Shown here: piece after piece, positions 19,925 to 32,224 of the stretch | Layout of the letters: the number at the start of each line of letters is the position of its first letter | Position numbering within the stretch: position 1 is the first letter of the stretch | Source: Megalonaias nervosa | Taxonomy: Eukaryota; Mollusca; Bivalvia; Unionida; Unionidae | DNA length: 64,000 nucleotides | Assembly (NCBI GenBank): GCA_016617855.1 | Contig: JAECUM010003262.1 | Span: forward strand, 62,001-126,000 | Reading direction: 5' to 3' | Position numbers and translations under genes: made by a program | Notes under the pieces: generated by a model | What the model was told of the DNA's origin: nothing | Databases searched by the model: none | Seen by the model: the letters and a program-made list of their open reading frames with translations, nothing else

Positions 19925-20500
19925 TGTCACTTATAATGACAGCATAAGAATGGCATGGAGTGTCTGCTAACGGATCTCCATGATGAAAATTACCAGCTAA
20001 TTCCAATATAACCTCAATATCAATGTTATGCGTAAAAAGATTTGAATCATGGCTGCTAACATCAAAATGAAACATGGGATACATCGTTCCAGATTCAAGA
20101 ATATTTTCTTTTCGCCAGTGTCAAATTTTGTTTATTTATTTACAACATCTCGAAACATAATATAGGCTCTTGAATAATACCCTTTCGGTGGAGTAAAATT
20201 GGATTGTACTGCCCTCTCAGGATATTGAACACTTTTAATTCTAACAAATATTCGCCTTAAATTTGGATGATATAATATCACATTGTCTTCAATTTCGTGA
20301 CGTACTCTTAATGCTATAAACACTGTCTTGGAAGTTGTTCTGGTGCATTTATGGTGATTCCCATTATTAGATTTAATTCATTACGGTTATACTGTTGTCT
20401 ATATGGTTTGATCTGTTCCAAATACTTATCTTTGGTATAGACAGCAACTAATGTTGATTCAATATCACTTGCTATTGACAGCGACTATTCAAATTTCGGT
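19925..20500 (-). pseudogene. remnant of a Maverick major capsid protein
   Basis: Minus-strand pieces in different frames read NLRRIFVRIKSVQYPERAVQ and a RAYIMF segment (20,132-20,323). After a frameshift they read GTMYPMFHFDVSSHD, then NIDIEVILELAGNF and HSYAVIISDN (about 20,095 to 19,930). Arg-x-Ile-x-Val-Arg with QYP and RAY, followed near the C-terminus by YPxxxFDxSxxD and YAVIxSDN, is the pattern I know from the C-terminal half of Polinton capsid proteins. The capsid type differs from the one at 1.1-2.4 kb. The direct repeats of the retroelement lie just to the right of the gap, so the retroelement inserted into or beside this old Maverick. Confidence 0.5.
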
Positions 20501-21022
20501 ATCTCGTGGTATATCATTGATACAGCTTACATAATATACATATATTCTATTTATATCACATACAAATACATATATTTGCCTTTTGAAAGGAGTTAGATTG
20601 ATGCGAGGCAACTGTGTATTGACTGGTTAATGAACTCACATCCCTGCCGAGTGTGTCCGCTACAAAATGTAGTCCTGTCTTTTTGTGCCTATTCACAATC
20701 ATCTTTTCATATTGATAAGTTGATTGTTTTCATTTTTGAGTTTCTATATTATTCACATTGATTAAATCAATATAAGTTACACTTATGATTTATACATGAA
20801 AGATGGTTTTAATGAAGAAAGTAGAGCACTAAGCCTACAGACACATTGATTCTTGAATACTGAACACTCATCAATGCATTGACGTACAGGCGAAAGGAAA
20901 TTAGCGTGGAATAGAATCTAAGCGAAACGACGAACCAACAAGAGGCAATTAAACTATTTTAATATATTTAAAGTTGATCTAAGTCATTATTCTGCTTTAA
21001 TTAACATTACTACCGACCATAA

Positions 21023-21081
<59 letters not shown>

Positions 21082-21786
21082 CCTTTCGTCGGTTTGACTT
21101 AACACTTACCATCATTCTTCATTGGTCCAGAGACGTTGTGGTATTACATAAGCGAAAATCCTCCATTCTCGTCTTTTCATGGATTTTCGCCCATATCTTG
21201 ATACGATGGTCAACTGGGGGTGGGGGGGGCCTTTGGATATTTTCATATTAGTTAATAATAATAGATTTTTAGAACCTTATAATTGGTTTAAGAAACATCA
21301 ACATCAACAAAGCCTTAAATACATTACATATATGTGCCCCGTAACCAAGATATTTACCTTACTGTGTCGACCGGCAATTGCAACTTTGTATCATTGATTA
21401 TATCAACACTTTATGAACAACGATATTGTACGCTACTTGGTGCAATTTCAGTTTCAATGTTTTTTATCCAGCCCAATTTCTTTTTCTCTCTCACTCCAGA
21501 TTTCTGCATATTTTCTCCCTTGTGCATGAGAGGGGAGGAGAAAATGAAAAAAGAAGGAATTGAGATTAAATTGTGTACCATGTTAAATTCATTTAGAAAA
21601 CGGGGACTATTATTACTTTTTATAGTTACTTTCATACCTCACTAATGATGAATGAGTGGAAATTCATCACTAATCTATAGGAATACACCCAACGGCACAC
21701 AGTACCAAGAATGTTTATGTATGCGTATTATTGTGCCATGGACGGATCACAATTTGCTTTATACCAACAATTTCAAAGCCATGTTA

Positions 21787-21871
<85 letters not shown>

Positions 21872-22584
21872 AACACACACACACACACAAGTGCCGGAAC
21901 AGCTACTGCCGTTTTGTGTTTGACACCACAAAATACAGTATTTACATCATGAGGTACACCAAATAAACTAACGCATATAATCGCTAATAAGACGAGTCCA
22001 ACTGCAGACTTACAGACCTAGATCTGCCATCTCGGAATGTGCTATCAGATATGGGTTTGTGCAGTTTGTTATAGTAAAAGTCATACAAGTCATGTATGCA
22101 CATTTACTCATCTTATATTAAAGATAAATTTTTCTTTTATAATTTAATCTTAATTTTGGTTAACGGCAGTATATTCAATCCTGATTGTTGAGTGCTCTGC
22201 ACCTTTACTGTCATCAAGAAACTTCCAGACGAAATTTATCGATCGTATGGACTTTTACAATGCCGAACTTGTCCTGAAATGGGCCAAGAAATGAGCGCGT
22301 CGAGTCTAATGGTCACAATATAGGGTAGTGCGAATTTCTTTATCAACATGCGTAGCTTTCATTGAGACATCACACATTCAATCCGGATTGTACAGTCTTT
22401 TAGAACTTACTTAAAGTATGTACTTCCTTGATAAATAGTAATGCGAATTTTTTTAAAAAAACCAAAAGTGTTGATATATTATCACTTTTATAAAAAATAT
22501 TTTGTGTTATTTATTTTTTGTTATTATTTTTTCAGATCATTGCAGAAGTTTCAGAATAAACAATAAAACATTCCTTGTTTATTA
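20501..22584. other. non-coding sequence with (CT)n and (TA)n
   Basis: No supported gene. (CT)n lies at about 21,027-21,078 and (TA)n at about 21,792-21,863, followed by (AC)n. Apparent proteins over the TA tract are artefacts of the repeat. Confidence 0.5.
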
Positions 22585-22725
22585 TTGATGGAAGCTTTAT
22601 TTTGTTAAAACAACATTTGTATAAATCCACTCCTAGTAAGCTTTATTTTGTTGAAACAATATTTAAAAATCCGCGCCTAGTAAGCCTTATTTTGTTCAAA
22701 TAGTGTTTAAATAAATTTAGTTGAA
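22585..22725. repeat. about 45-bp direct repeat, three degenerate copies
   Basis: Three units with AAGCTTTATTTTGTTnAAACA followed by an ATTTAAAAATCC-like part and CGCCTAGT or similar. They lie just before the HTH gene of the second Maverick and might belong to its terminal region. Confidence 0.6.
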
Positions 22726-22755
22726 ATTTATTATTTTTGTTAAATTCAATATAAC

Positions 22756-23492
22756 ATAACGCCACGTATTACTTATATTACACCAGAAGATGAGATAGAA
22801 ACTTGCAAACTTAGAGGAATTCAAAGTGCTTCAAAAATTGCTAGAGATTATAGTATTAGCTTTACAACGTTATATGATATTTGGAGAAAACATGGTGAAG
22901 TTCATAATAATAAAGAATTTCATAATGAAATTGAAAACAAATCTAAGATTATTACTTTAGATAAGTCTAATAAAGTTAATTTAAATAAACTTGATAAAGA
23001 TGTATTGCAACATAATTTTAATAAAATATTAGATGAATTAAATAATGTAAAATGACAGCTGAATAATTTTAAACGTGAAAATGATAAAATAAAAAAACAA
23101 AAGTCATTTAATGAAATGAAAGAACAAAAGCCATTTAATGAAATAAAAGAACTGGAATTCAACTTGTTTGATAAAGAAGATGAAGTGGAACCAAAATCAC
23201 CTGATAAAATAAAAAGTTTATCTGAGAGAAGGCAACTACGAAAGAAATATGATAAAATTCTGTGGATTGATGTTGTATTGAAGAGAATAATAGAACCTGG
23301 AGAAAATTTATCAAGAAAAGAGAAGCTGTAAATAGACTTGTTGATATAAATTTAAGCGATAATAAAAGAACTGATTATTTTTATAGTGGTGGTTGTCTAT
23401 TTAATCGTTATAAAGTACGAAAACTAAATGATGCAATTTATTTCATACATCCTGTTTATACGCGCACTTTAGATTTCTTTTCAACAAGATAA
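22756..23492 (+). pseudogene. helix-turn-helix DNA-binding protein of the second Maverick, broken
   Basis: The frame reads ITPEDEIETCKLRGIQSASK then IARDYSISFTTLYDIWRKHG, a resolvase/homeodomain-like helix-turn-helix. A Lys/Asn-rich linker, a TGA at 23053-23055 and a charged segment follow. After a frame change near 23,320 the C-terminal EAVNRLVDINLSDNK, YSGGCLFNRYKV and IYFIHPVY end at TAA 23490-23492. No ATG precedes the HTH; an ATA at 22756 may be a mutated start. Such HTH proteins in transposons bind ends or regulate transcription. Function here is inferred from the fold only. Confidence 0.55.
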
Positions 23493-23511
23493 TGTTGAAG
23501 CATGTAGTAAA

Positions 23512-23531
23512 AAATAATAATAATAATAATG

Positions 23532-23574
<43 letters not shown>

Positions 23575-23576
23575 TA
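23512..23576. repeat. (AAT)n microsatellite
   Basis: Imperfect AAT/GATAAT run of about 65 bases between the convergent HTH and small coiled-coil remnants. Confidence 0.9.
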
Positions 23577-23610
23577 ATTTTTACAGCGTTTTATGCTGTT
23601 TGTTTGATTT

Positions 23611-23790
23611 ATCAAATTAAAAAACTTAAGGAAGATCTTTTCCACAATATAGCAATCTCATCAATGTAATTATTGATCTGTGTTAATTCTGCTTAAACTT
23701 CTGTAACTTCATCACGATAATTGATTTGTTTCTCAAGCTCTATTAAAATTTCTTTAAGTAAAATACGGACAGGCATAGTGATCAGCATAT
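23611..23790 (-). pseudogene. small helical protein remnant
   Basis: The minus strand reads MLITMPVRILLKEILIELEK, then INYRDEVTEV, a TAA, and AELTQINNYIDEIAILWKRS. Heptad-like Leu/Ile spacing suggests a coiled coil. Too short and broken to identify. It sits downstream of the zinc-ribbon gene on the same strand. Confidence 0.35.
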
Positions 23791-23842
23791 GGATTGGTAT
23801 TATTATTATAAAATGAACGATGTAAGTTAGAATCTAACTCTT

Positions 23843-24353
23843 TCATAATTTATATTCATAATCTAACGTGTCTTTTCCATTTCTCTTGTCTAAAACCACA
23901 TTTCTAAAATCTTTTATTAATTTATCCATATTAATTTCATCTACGAGTTCATAACCCAATTTTGGTAGAATTTTAAGGTCACTAATAATATGATAAATAT
24001 TATCTTGATTCATCTATAATATTGCCTTTGTTAATCATTTCAATTTTAGTTTCTTCATTTGTTTTGTTTACAAACTCGATAATGGTTGGTGGAGCTGCTT
24101 TTTTATAAAAATATTTTGGTTGGCGTTTTCTGTAATAACATAACGCTGAACTATATTTTTGTCCACCACAATTTATACAGATTCGGTGTTTACCTTTAAC
24201 TCCAACACCACAGTTTAAACAAGGTTGTGGGCCGGCAGATTTTGCCTCTTTATTTAATCCACAAAAGTTCTTGTCATAACAACTTTTCCCACAGATTTCA
24301 GACGTACCTTGAAATAGCCACTTACAACTATTCATACCGACTGGAAAAGGCAT
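23843..24353 (-). pseudogene. zinc-ribbon protein of the second Maverick (homologue of the palindrome zinc protein)
   Basis: It starts at ATG 24353. The Cys pattern is C-x10-C-x3-C-x5-C, then C-x2-C-x10-C-x2-C (NSCKWLFQGTSEICGKSC, PCLNCGVGVKGKHRICINCG), followed by YYRKRQPKYFYKK and PPTIIEFV. The first frame ends at 24,000. A shifted frame continues with LKILPKLGYELVDEINMDKL to TGA at 23,843. The same Cys pattern and the YYxKRxxKYxxxKxxPPxIxEFI tail occur in the palindromic element (43793-44101 and 54830-55138). There too the gene is head-to-head with the replication gene. Possible roles are transcription or replication factor; nothing is known to me of its biochemistry. Confidence 0.6.
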
Positions 24354-24429
24354 TATTATATTGTAGATAAAATTTTAATTTCAATTATTTTTCATTTGAA
24401 TATAATTATTATGTAAACTATAATATAAA
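24354..24429. promoter_or_regulatory. AT-rich divergent intergenic region between zinc-ribbon gene and PolB
   Basis: 76 bases, almost only A and T, between two head-to-head start codons. It probably contains both promoters. The corresponding interval in the palindrome is 60 bases. Confidence 0.4.
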
Positions 24430-27400
24430 ATGTCACCGACGAAACATACACGTCATTTGACTGTCATGTCCTTGATGAAAAAGTATAAAGAACTTACAGG
24501 TAAAACTGTAATTTATCCAAAGTCGAACATTGATTTAGAAAGTTTAAAAATTCTCATTGTTGAAGCAATTGTTGAAAAACAACGCCGATTATTTTGTGTT
24601 GTATTGGAAGATATTAAGCTTCATCGAGGTTTATCAAGAAAAACTAAAACAACTCGTCATGAGAAAGTTAAAAAAACTTCTTGATATTCATAAAGATGTA
24701 AGAGAAGAAAAAGCTAAATATCCAGTATCAAATGTTGATCTTGAAAAACTTAAAAACAATATTAAAAACGAACTTAACATTATTGAGGTTGAATCATCAT
24801 TTGCAGGTTTTAGCAAAACATATGAAGTTAAACCAGTTGATGATAGGCTTAACAACATCATTTATAAAACAAATAAGTATATTTTAGCAGAAAACGGTAA
24901 TATAAAATTAATTATTGAGTTGCAAGTTTTGGTTCAAAACGCTGTTGATAGTGAAAAATTTACAGATCCGTATTTAAAATTAGATAGACCCATTGTTATC
25001 TTTGTTAATGATAATGTTGAAAAAAGTTCAGATAAAATCCAGCAGGAGCTTGAACAAGAAATAGATGAATATACAACGTTGGGTTCAGGTTGGATTTTGA
25101 TTGAAAAAATAAAGTTACTGTTTCATTCTGATAAATATAATCCCCTTCGTATTGGAACATTTGTTGAATTACCGTTAAAAATAACAAACAGTCAATGTTG
25201 TATTAACGTTAAAAATGATGATAATATGTGTTTAGTGTGGAGCATTTTATCTGGGTTGTTTCCAGTTGAAAAAGACCCAAATCGAGTTACAAAATATAAA
25301 GAACACGTTTCAAAATTAAATTTAACAGGATTAAAGTTTCCAATACCATTAAATCAGGTTGATACATTTGAGAAAAACAATTTAATTTTAATACCTGGTG
25401 GAATTAATATATTTGGCTTAGTAGATGAAACTTATGAAATATTTCCCAGGCGAATCACTAAGCTAGTAACAAGCAAAAGAAATACGTTACATCTGTTGCT
25501 ATGGAAAAAGCATTATATATTTATTAAAAACTTTGATGGACTTGTTGGAAAGCAGTACAGCAAGAAAAAAATCAGAAAACATTTCTGTTACAAGTGTTTA
25601 AAAGGTTTTAGTGAAATAAGGTTTTTAGAAAGCCATAACAATCATTGTTTTGATATTCAGCGTATAACAATGCCAAAAGATAAAGATAAAATTTTAAAGT
25701 TTAAAAATTATAATAAAAAATCAGTTATTCCTTTCACTATTACATATGATTTTGAATCTGTTCTTGAGCCAGATGAGCAAGAAACAAGCTTTGCCGGATC
25801 TCGCACAACAACTCATATTCAGAAGCATGCTCCGGTTGCTGTTGCTTATAAAGTGACTTGTGTAGTTGATCCAAGTTTATCTGAACCTGTTAGATTATAT
25901 CGAGGAAAAACAAATGATGATATGGACGCAGCAGTTTGGTTATTAAAACAGTTATTTATGGAATCAGCAAAAATCTCATTAAGATTAAAGAAAACTGCAC
26001 AAGCAAACAAATTAACATCAGAACAACAATATGAATTTAATGCAGCAACACATTGCCATATATCTGTGAAGAAGTATTTTTGGAAAATAAAGTTTTAGAT
26101 CATTGTCAATTGACTGGCAAATATCGAGGAGCTGTCCATGAAAAATGTAGAGAAAAATTTATTACATTACGTTTTATTCCTTGTATTGCTCATAATTTTA
26201 GAAGTTATGATGGCCATTTTATTATATCAGCATTAGGACATAAAGATATTGTGCAAATCTGCGATAAGTTTAAAATAAGCGGAATTCTAAATAATGTTGA
26301 AAAATTTATGTCATTAACAGTTGGACTTCTTCGTTTTATTGATAGCTTACAATTTATGAATAGTACGCTAGACAGTCTTGTAAAAAGTTGTAAGGAATTT
26401 CCAAGTTTAACAAAACATTTTGATGATAAATCTGACTTAATGAAAAAGAAAGGTAAATTTCCCTATGAGTATTTAAGTTGTATTGAAAAGCTTGAAGAAT
26501 CATTATTACCAAGTAAAGATAAATTTTATTCTTCATTGACATTAGAAGATATTAGTGATGATGAATATGAACATGCGCTTAATGTTTGGAATAAATTTAA
26601 TTGTGAAACTTTAGGTGATTATTTAGATTTGTATTTGATTCAAGACGTTCTTCTTCTTGATGATGTATTTCAAAGTTTTCGCAAAACCAGCACAACAAAT
26701 TATGGACTTGATCCGTGTTGGTAATCCTCATCACCAGGTCTAAGCTGGGACGCGTTATTTAAAATTACAAAAGCTGAAGTCGAACTTATTACAGATGTGG
26801 ATATGTTTAATTTTATAGAAAAAGGTATTCGAGGTGGAATAAGCGTTGTAACAAAAAAATATGCAATTGCAAACAACAAATACATGGAAAATTATAATCC
26901 GGAAGAACCTCCGAATAATATAGCTTGAGCCTATAATCTTTACGATTGGGCAATGTCACAAGCAATGCCAATTGGTTGTATTGGTTGGGTAACTCCAGAA
27001 GACTTTCTTATAGAAACTAAAAGCTTAACAGTAGATCTTTCAGAAGAGAGTGATTCCTATTTTGTTGAAGTTGATGTTGATTATCCTATTTCACTACATG
27101 ATCTTCACAATGATTACCCTTATTTAGCAGAAAAAATGATAATAACAGATGATTTATTATCTAGTGAACAGTTATCATTACGTCCAGGAAAAGCATGTAT
27201 GATTGCAAAATTAGTTCCAAATTTGTTAAACAAGCATAATTATGTTTGTCATTATCGAAATTTAAAACAAGCAGTAGATGCCGGTTTAATAGTTAGGAAA
27301 ATTCATAGAGTATTAAAGTTAAGCAATCACGATGGATGGCAAGTTATATCAAATACAACACTGATATGAGAAGAGTAGCAAAAACAGATTTTGAAAAGGA

Positions 27401-28214
27401 TTTCTTTAAACTCATGAATAACTCAGTGTTTGGTAAAACAGTGGAGAATATTAGAAAACGCGTTGATATTGAGCTTGTAAATAATGTTAAGCGCTACAGT
27501 AAATTAGTGGCTTCGGAGAAATTCGCTGCATTAGTCCGAATAAACGAAAATTTAAATATTGTTAAAAAGTTTAAGGTAAATTTGGTTCTAGATAAACCTA
27601 TTTATGTTGGTGCCTCAGTGTTGGAAATTTCAAAGTGGTTAATGTATGATTTTCATTATAATTTTACTAAGAAGCAATGGCCAGATGCTAAATTGTTATT
27701 TACTGATACGGATTCTCTAGTTTATGAAATAGGTGGAGTCGTCGATTTATATAAAGAAATCTATGATAATAGAAGTTTATTTGATTTATCTGACGTTCCA
27801 GCCGACAGTGGATTTAATGATAATGTTAATAAGAAAGTTATTGGTAAATTTAAAGATGAGTTTAACTTTGATATTGTCTTGGAGTATGTTGGACTTCGAA
27901 GCAAAATGTACTCGTTGAGATTAGGACTAAAAAAATTAATGGAAACTAAGAAAGCTAACGGTATTAAAAAGTCTGTTGTTAAAAATAATATCGTTTTCAA
28001 TAACTTTAAACAAGTTTTATTCGGTGAAGTTAAAGATCACACTGCAACAATGACAAGTTTTAGATCTTATTTACATCAAGTAAAAACTGATGTTGTTAAT
28101 AAACTTGGTCTTACAAATTTTGACGACAAGCGTTATTGTGTTGATGGTATAAATATTTTTGCATTAGGTTATCAAAAAAATCAATCTGATATTCTTGGAT
28201 ACATTTTTAGTTAA
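24430..28214 (+). pseudogene. polB: full-length Maverick type B DNA polymerase, broken by stops and frameshifts
   Basis: Ordered parts are: N-terminal MSPTKHTRHLTV; frame change near 24,600; a long frame to 26,098 with CINVKNDDNMCLVWSILSG and ExoI TYDFESVL; frame change near 26,060; ExoII IAHNFRSYDGHFI; a VHEKC region; TAA at 26722-26724; then SSPGLSWDALFKI and RGGISVVTKKYA. TGA lies at 26926-26928, followed by YNLYDWAMSQAMPIG. A frame change near 27,340 leads to FFKLMNNSVFGKT (motif B), FTDTDSLVYEI (motif C, catalytic Asp pair) and the thumb region to 28,214. All domains of a protein-primed PolB are present in about 1,250 codons. The last 290 codons are intact. Confidence 0.9.
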
Positions 28215-28227
28215 TTTCTAATTATTC

Positions 28228-28530
28228 TTATTTTCTATAAAATGAAGCATTCACAGCGTCTGCAAAAGCGTTAATAAACGGTTGCATTCTTTCTCTTTCA
28301 TCATCCAGCTTATCTTGTCTGTCTCGTAACTTTTTCTGTACAGCTTCAAAAGCTGGTTTATACGTTTTTATTTCTTCCAATCTCTCTCTGGCTAATCTAG
28401 CTGTATAAGATTCACCAATTCCTGTTTCAACCTTTACAGGTTTAGCTGGTTTGCTAGATTGTGCTGGTTTACTTGATTTGTTAAAGCTTGATTGTTTGCT
28501 TGATTTGTTAGATCTTGATTGTGAAGACAT
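28228..28530 (-). CDS. uncharacterised Ser/Lys-rich protein with coiled coil
   Basis: A 100-residue frame from ATG 28530, preceded at once by TATAAAA-like sequence. The N-terminal 35 residues are low-complexity Ser/Lys. The C-terminal half (SYTARLARERLEEIKTYKPA ... DRQDKLDDERERMQ) is strongly helical. It converges on PolB with 13 bases between stops. I do not recognise it. Confidence 0.45.
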   Translation of the reverse strand: MSSQSRSNKSSKQSSFNKSSKPAQSSKPAKPVKVETGIGESYTARLARERLEEIKTYKPAFEAVQKKLRDRQDKLDDERERMQPFINAFADAVNASFYRK

Positions 28531-29036
28531 TTTTTATAGCATAGATAATTATATGATTCAAATTTATCAGGTTTATTAACAATAGGAAAAGAGGGAATAA
28601 TCCTTGATCGATTCATTTTCTGTAAGTCCTTCAGTAATCTTTCCCGTCTTTCATGTGGCAGATTGTTTATTAAATGAGTATAAACATCTGTTACTCGATC
28701 GTTCACCCAGCCCTGAAGGTTTTCTTGGTCTTCGTCATGTGTTATTGGGAAACAAATCCAAATTGATCCATCTGGTTTTTTAATATAATCATTTGAATTA
28801 ATTTTCTTTCTATTCACTTTAAAGCCAAGAGAAGCAAATATAATTGAGTTAAACCCAACCATTATTTTATCAACCAAATTAAATGCATATACTATTTTAC
28901 AAATAGTAGGAAGGATTTCACCGCTTTTTGTTTTATAACTTGTAATAGATTCAAACGGTTTAAGATCTGATAAATTTTCAGAACAGTATATCATAGTATC
29001 TTCCCCATAATTTTGCATTATTTTTTTATTAAACAA
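28434..29036 (-). CDS. uncharacterised protein of the second Maverick
   Basis: A 200-residue frame from about 29,036; the first in-frame ATG codes MFNKKIMQNYGEDTM. Body segments include FNLVDKIMVGFNSIIFASLG, SIWICFPITHDEDQ and HERRERLLKDLQKM. The last 40 residues overlap the start of the 28228-28530 gene and become Asn/Gln/Leu repeats, which may be out-of-frame readthrough after a lost stop. No family recognised. Same strand as the downstream helical protein. Confidence 0.45.
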   Translation of the reverse strand: MFNKKIMQNYGEDTMIYCSENLSDLKPFESITSYKTKSGEILPTICKIVYAFNLVDKIMVGFNSIIFASLGFKVNRKKINSNDYIKKPDGSIWICFPITHDEDQENLQGWVNDRVTDVYTHLINNLPHERRERLLKDLQKMNRSRIIPSFPIVNKPDKFESYNYLCYKKCLHNQDLTNQANNQALTNQVNQHNLANQLNL

Positions 29037-30130
29037 ATTATAAAAATATAATGTAGGTAGAAAATAAAAATTATGCTCAACTTAAACACTACCATATTGA
29101 TAAAATAACACTTATTTTATACATTTACTCGTAACTGCATGTCATAACTCCATTTTGTTAATTATAACACAACTTAGTAAAAATATACTCGACTTTTTTC
29201 TAGAAATAAAACGTGTATTTTTGGTCATTTTTTAATCATTTGTCTTTATGCTGGGTGATGGTTGGTGATAGTAGTGGTCATAAATTTTTACAATAGAGTG
29301 CTTGGAATAGCAAAAAAATGTTTCGCTACAGACGCAAAATCATGGGTATGGAAATGCGCTCATAGCACCCTTTACCTATACTACTGAGGTTTGTACACAG
29401 TTTCAAAGAATTATACTATTGTAACTCCCTCTTTAAACTGATTAAAAGCAAATGGTTGTTGGTTTATTTCATAGTGAATATTGTTTTTGTGATTTTTTTT
29501 TGTGTGGGGTGCTTTCTAAAGTGTCGCGTGTCCTTAAACGTCAGAGGATCAGAATGAATTGGCAGACCTAAGATTTTAAATAACATCGTCATAATTCTTG
29601 TTACCGCATAACTTTAACCCATCTTGTCTTCTTCATTTTCCTCTCATATTTCATGTTGTGGTTCACACAATATGCATCACCCTTTGGACTATCGTTCTTT
29701 GTTACCTCGGTTTTATGTTAGGGTTTAACCACTGTTTATGGGAGTCAATGTTTTTCTGTAAGTTGTTGCTGTGTCGAAAGATTCTACCCATTTTCATCAC
29801 CATGTTACCAGGTAAGAAAAAATATGCCTTTCACTTTTGAAATTGTAATGTCTTGTTCGAATTGTATGTTTGATATGTGTCATAACTTTGTTCTCATAAA
29901 TGTAATTGTTTCAATCTCCTTCTTAATTGTGTCTGATACTGTACAAAAAGACTGCAATATATGTTCTGTTTTGTACCTGTGCACCTTATTTACGAATCAC
30001 TTATGATATAATACTTTAACTTAAGCTTGTAATGTCTTCATATATCAGATCATTACTATTTTGCTGGAAGAAGTAAGTCCAACCGGTGTCTTCATCTTTG
30101 TCTGTCAAAGAATTCATTTTGTCTCCAAAA
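29037..30130. other. non-coding AT-rich sequence right of the second Maverick
   Basis: No supported gene. The right end of the Maverick should lie here, but I could not identify a terminal repeat. Confidence 0.4.
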
Positions 30131-30133
30131 AAA

Positions 30134-30201
30134 ATGAGCTCCAGTGGTCAAGAATTAACAGACCCAGAGCTGTACTCGCGTTCCGAAGCGGCTTTTAAAG
30201 A
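30134..30201 (+). other. possible short host exon (weak)
   Basis: Within AT-rich sequence, a short stretch of balanced composition starts at an ATG and reads MSSSGQELTDPELYSRSEAA. A GT dinucleotide (GTGTAG) follows near 30,202. It could be a 5' coding exon, but there is no homology I recognise and no partner exon. Confidence 0.2.
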
Positions 30202-30207
30202 CCAAGT

Positions 30208-32224
30208 GTAGGCTCTGCAAAACCATGGTGCATAATGTTTTCCTAGACCATTATATATCAAGTATTTTCTTTCTTTCGATATCTCTGTTCGTGTTGGAGA
30301 GGAATTTAAAAATTGCTGCTGATAAAATGAAACTATTTTAAATCAGTATTATTATTTGATTTGAATGCAGCAGCAGCACGTAAATGAATTTACAGTCTGA
30401 CAGCAGTTTTTCCATCTAAAATAAACATGACATTTGTATACCAATTAGACTGGCTCTGGTAGATTTGTGTTTATCATATGTCTTAAGTTAAGAAAATTCC
30501 ACAACAAGATGTTGCCATCTGCAATGCCCAGTTTTAGTGTAACTGATTCTCATACTGAGATATATCACGTGTTTTTAATCATCCTATCAAATTTCAAAGT
30601 GTAGCTATAAAACAAATGTTAAGTGTATGTGAAATGTTGAGTTTCAGTGTAGTAAAGTTTAGTCTCTTTAAATATATTGCAAAGCTAATTCTGTTAATGT
30701 TAGTTAACTAATTGAATGCACTGAACTGTATTGAAGGATATGAGTAAGGTTCTGTATTTGCTGATTTTATTAATCTGAAGTCAATTTATCTGCGATAAAA
30801 TTTTATCTTTTGCTAACTAAAATTTAGCCTGTTGCACAATGTTCTCCAATACATGCAACCTGAAAGTGGCATCATTTGTGCCAGTACACTAAGTCTCTAG
30901 TAATAAACTTCCCAAATAAACGTGGAATTCTGATGATTTTCTTTGTAATCTGTTTCATTTTCATGTATAACCAGCTTAATCTCCTTTCATACACATGATT
31001 TTGTATATGTTGTATTTTGTATTCTGGTTTCGCCTTGACATTCTTAATTAGTTTCCCTTTGTCACATTTGTAACCACTATTTTCTTTTGGAAAACATCGC
31101 CTCCGACGACGATTAAGCTTTGTCAACAACATTCAATGTCACCTTCGGAGATAATTTTTCCATTTGCATATGAAGTTTAATTTAAATTACTTCCACGTGT
31201 GAAATGAAATTTTTTGAAACCTGAATACTCAAGATCTGGATATCTGCACTCTGTGAAAGGTGTAATCGATTTTATTTCATCGAGGTGGCGTTTAACTTCT
31301 TCCCATATGAACAAAATTTGGTTAATTATGTGGTAATTCTTTGTGACTGACTTTTTATGGATTCATTGAATGGTAGAAAGCAAAAGTTTGTACTGGAAAA
31401 ATATATAGTTGATTTTGTATTTGTGTGAATCGCTGTGTACCTTCTTTGAATTGATTTTGAAAAAAGGTTCAATGTTCACACTATCGCATCAACGTCAATG
31501 TCATTTTTTCCCCTTAAATCTTGTTCAAAAGCTTTTTAAGTTGCAATTTGCTTGAAATTTATAGCTTGTAATGTTAACTCTTTCAATTCTTCTGTGATGC
31601 CATTTTCTTACTTCTAAGACATTGCCTTCTTTGTAGTCGCCTCATAAAAATATGTGTGTGTATGTTATGAAACTATAATATTTTGGGAGTGTACTTTGTT
31701 CTTTTCTCTGGTTTGATAATCTATGCAAATCTGCATGACTGTCTTATTTGCACCCTTTCATTCCTTAATGCGACGTCTTTTTCAACGTTCTGTACATTCT
31801 AAAAGCTCGTTATTTACATCTTTTTGTTAACAAAAAATTCATTTTTTAATACTTCTTAATGCTGACATCCATCGATTGTGCTTCCGTCATCTTTAAAATA
31901 TCATTAATTTTAATGAACAATGTTCTTTACTGGTTTAAAACTTCTGAACAATCCACAGTATCCTTCCATTTTGAATGTATACATTCACTCGCATGGTCCC
32001 CAAACTTATCATATTATTATATGTCATCTTGTCTCTTGTATAGAGAAAATTCTTCTTCGTTAAACATGCCTTCTTACCTAAAATTATTTGCCCCTTCTTA
32101 AATATTTCGTCGTCAAATAGCTCTTTAACAGTAGTTCATTCTGTTTAATTTATGTTTAAAATTTCGACTATCTCACAAATGTAATTTCCAAATCAGTAGT
32201 CAAATAAACCGAATAGACTGATCT
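30208..32224. other. non-coding sequence
   Basis: No supported gene on either strand. Some stretches on the minus strand near 31.0-31.1 kb are Lys/Arg-rich but show no family pattern. Confidence 0.4.
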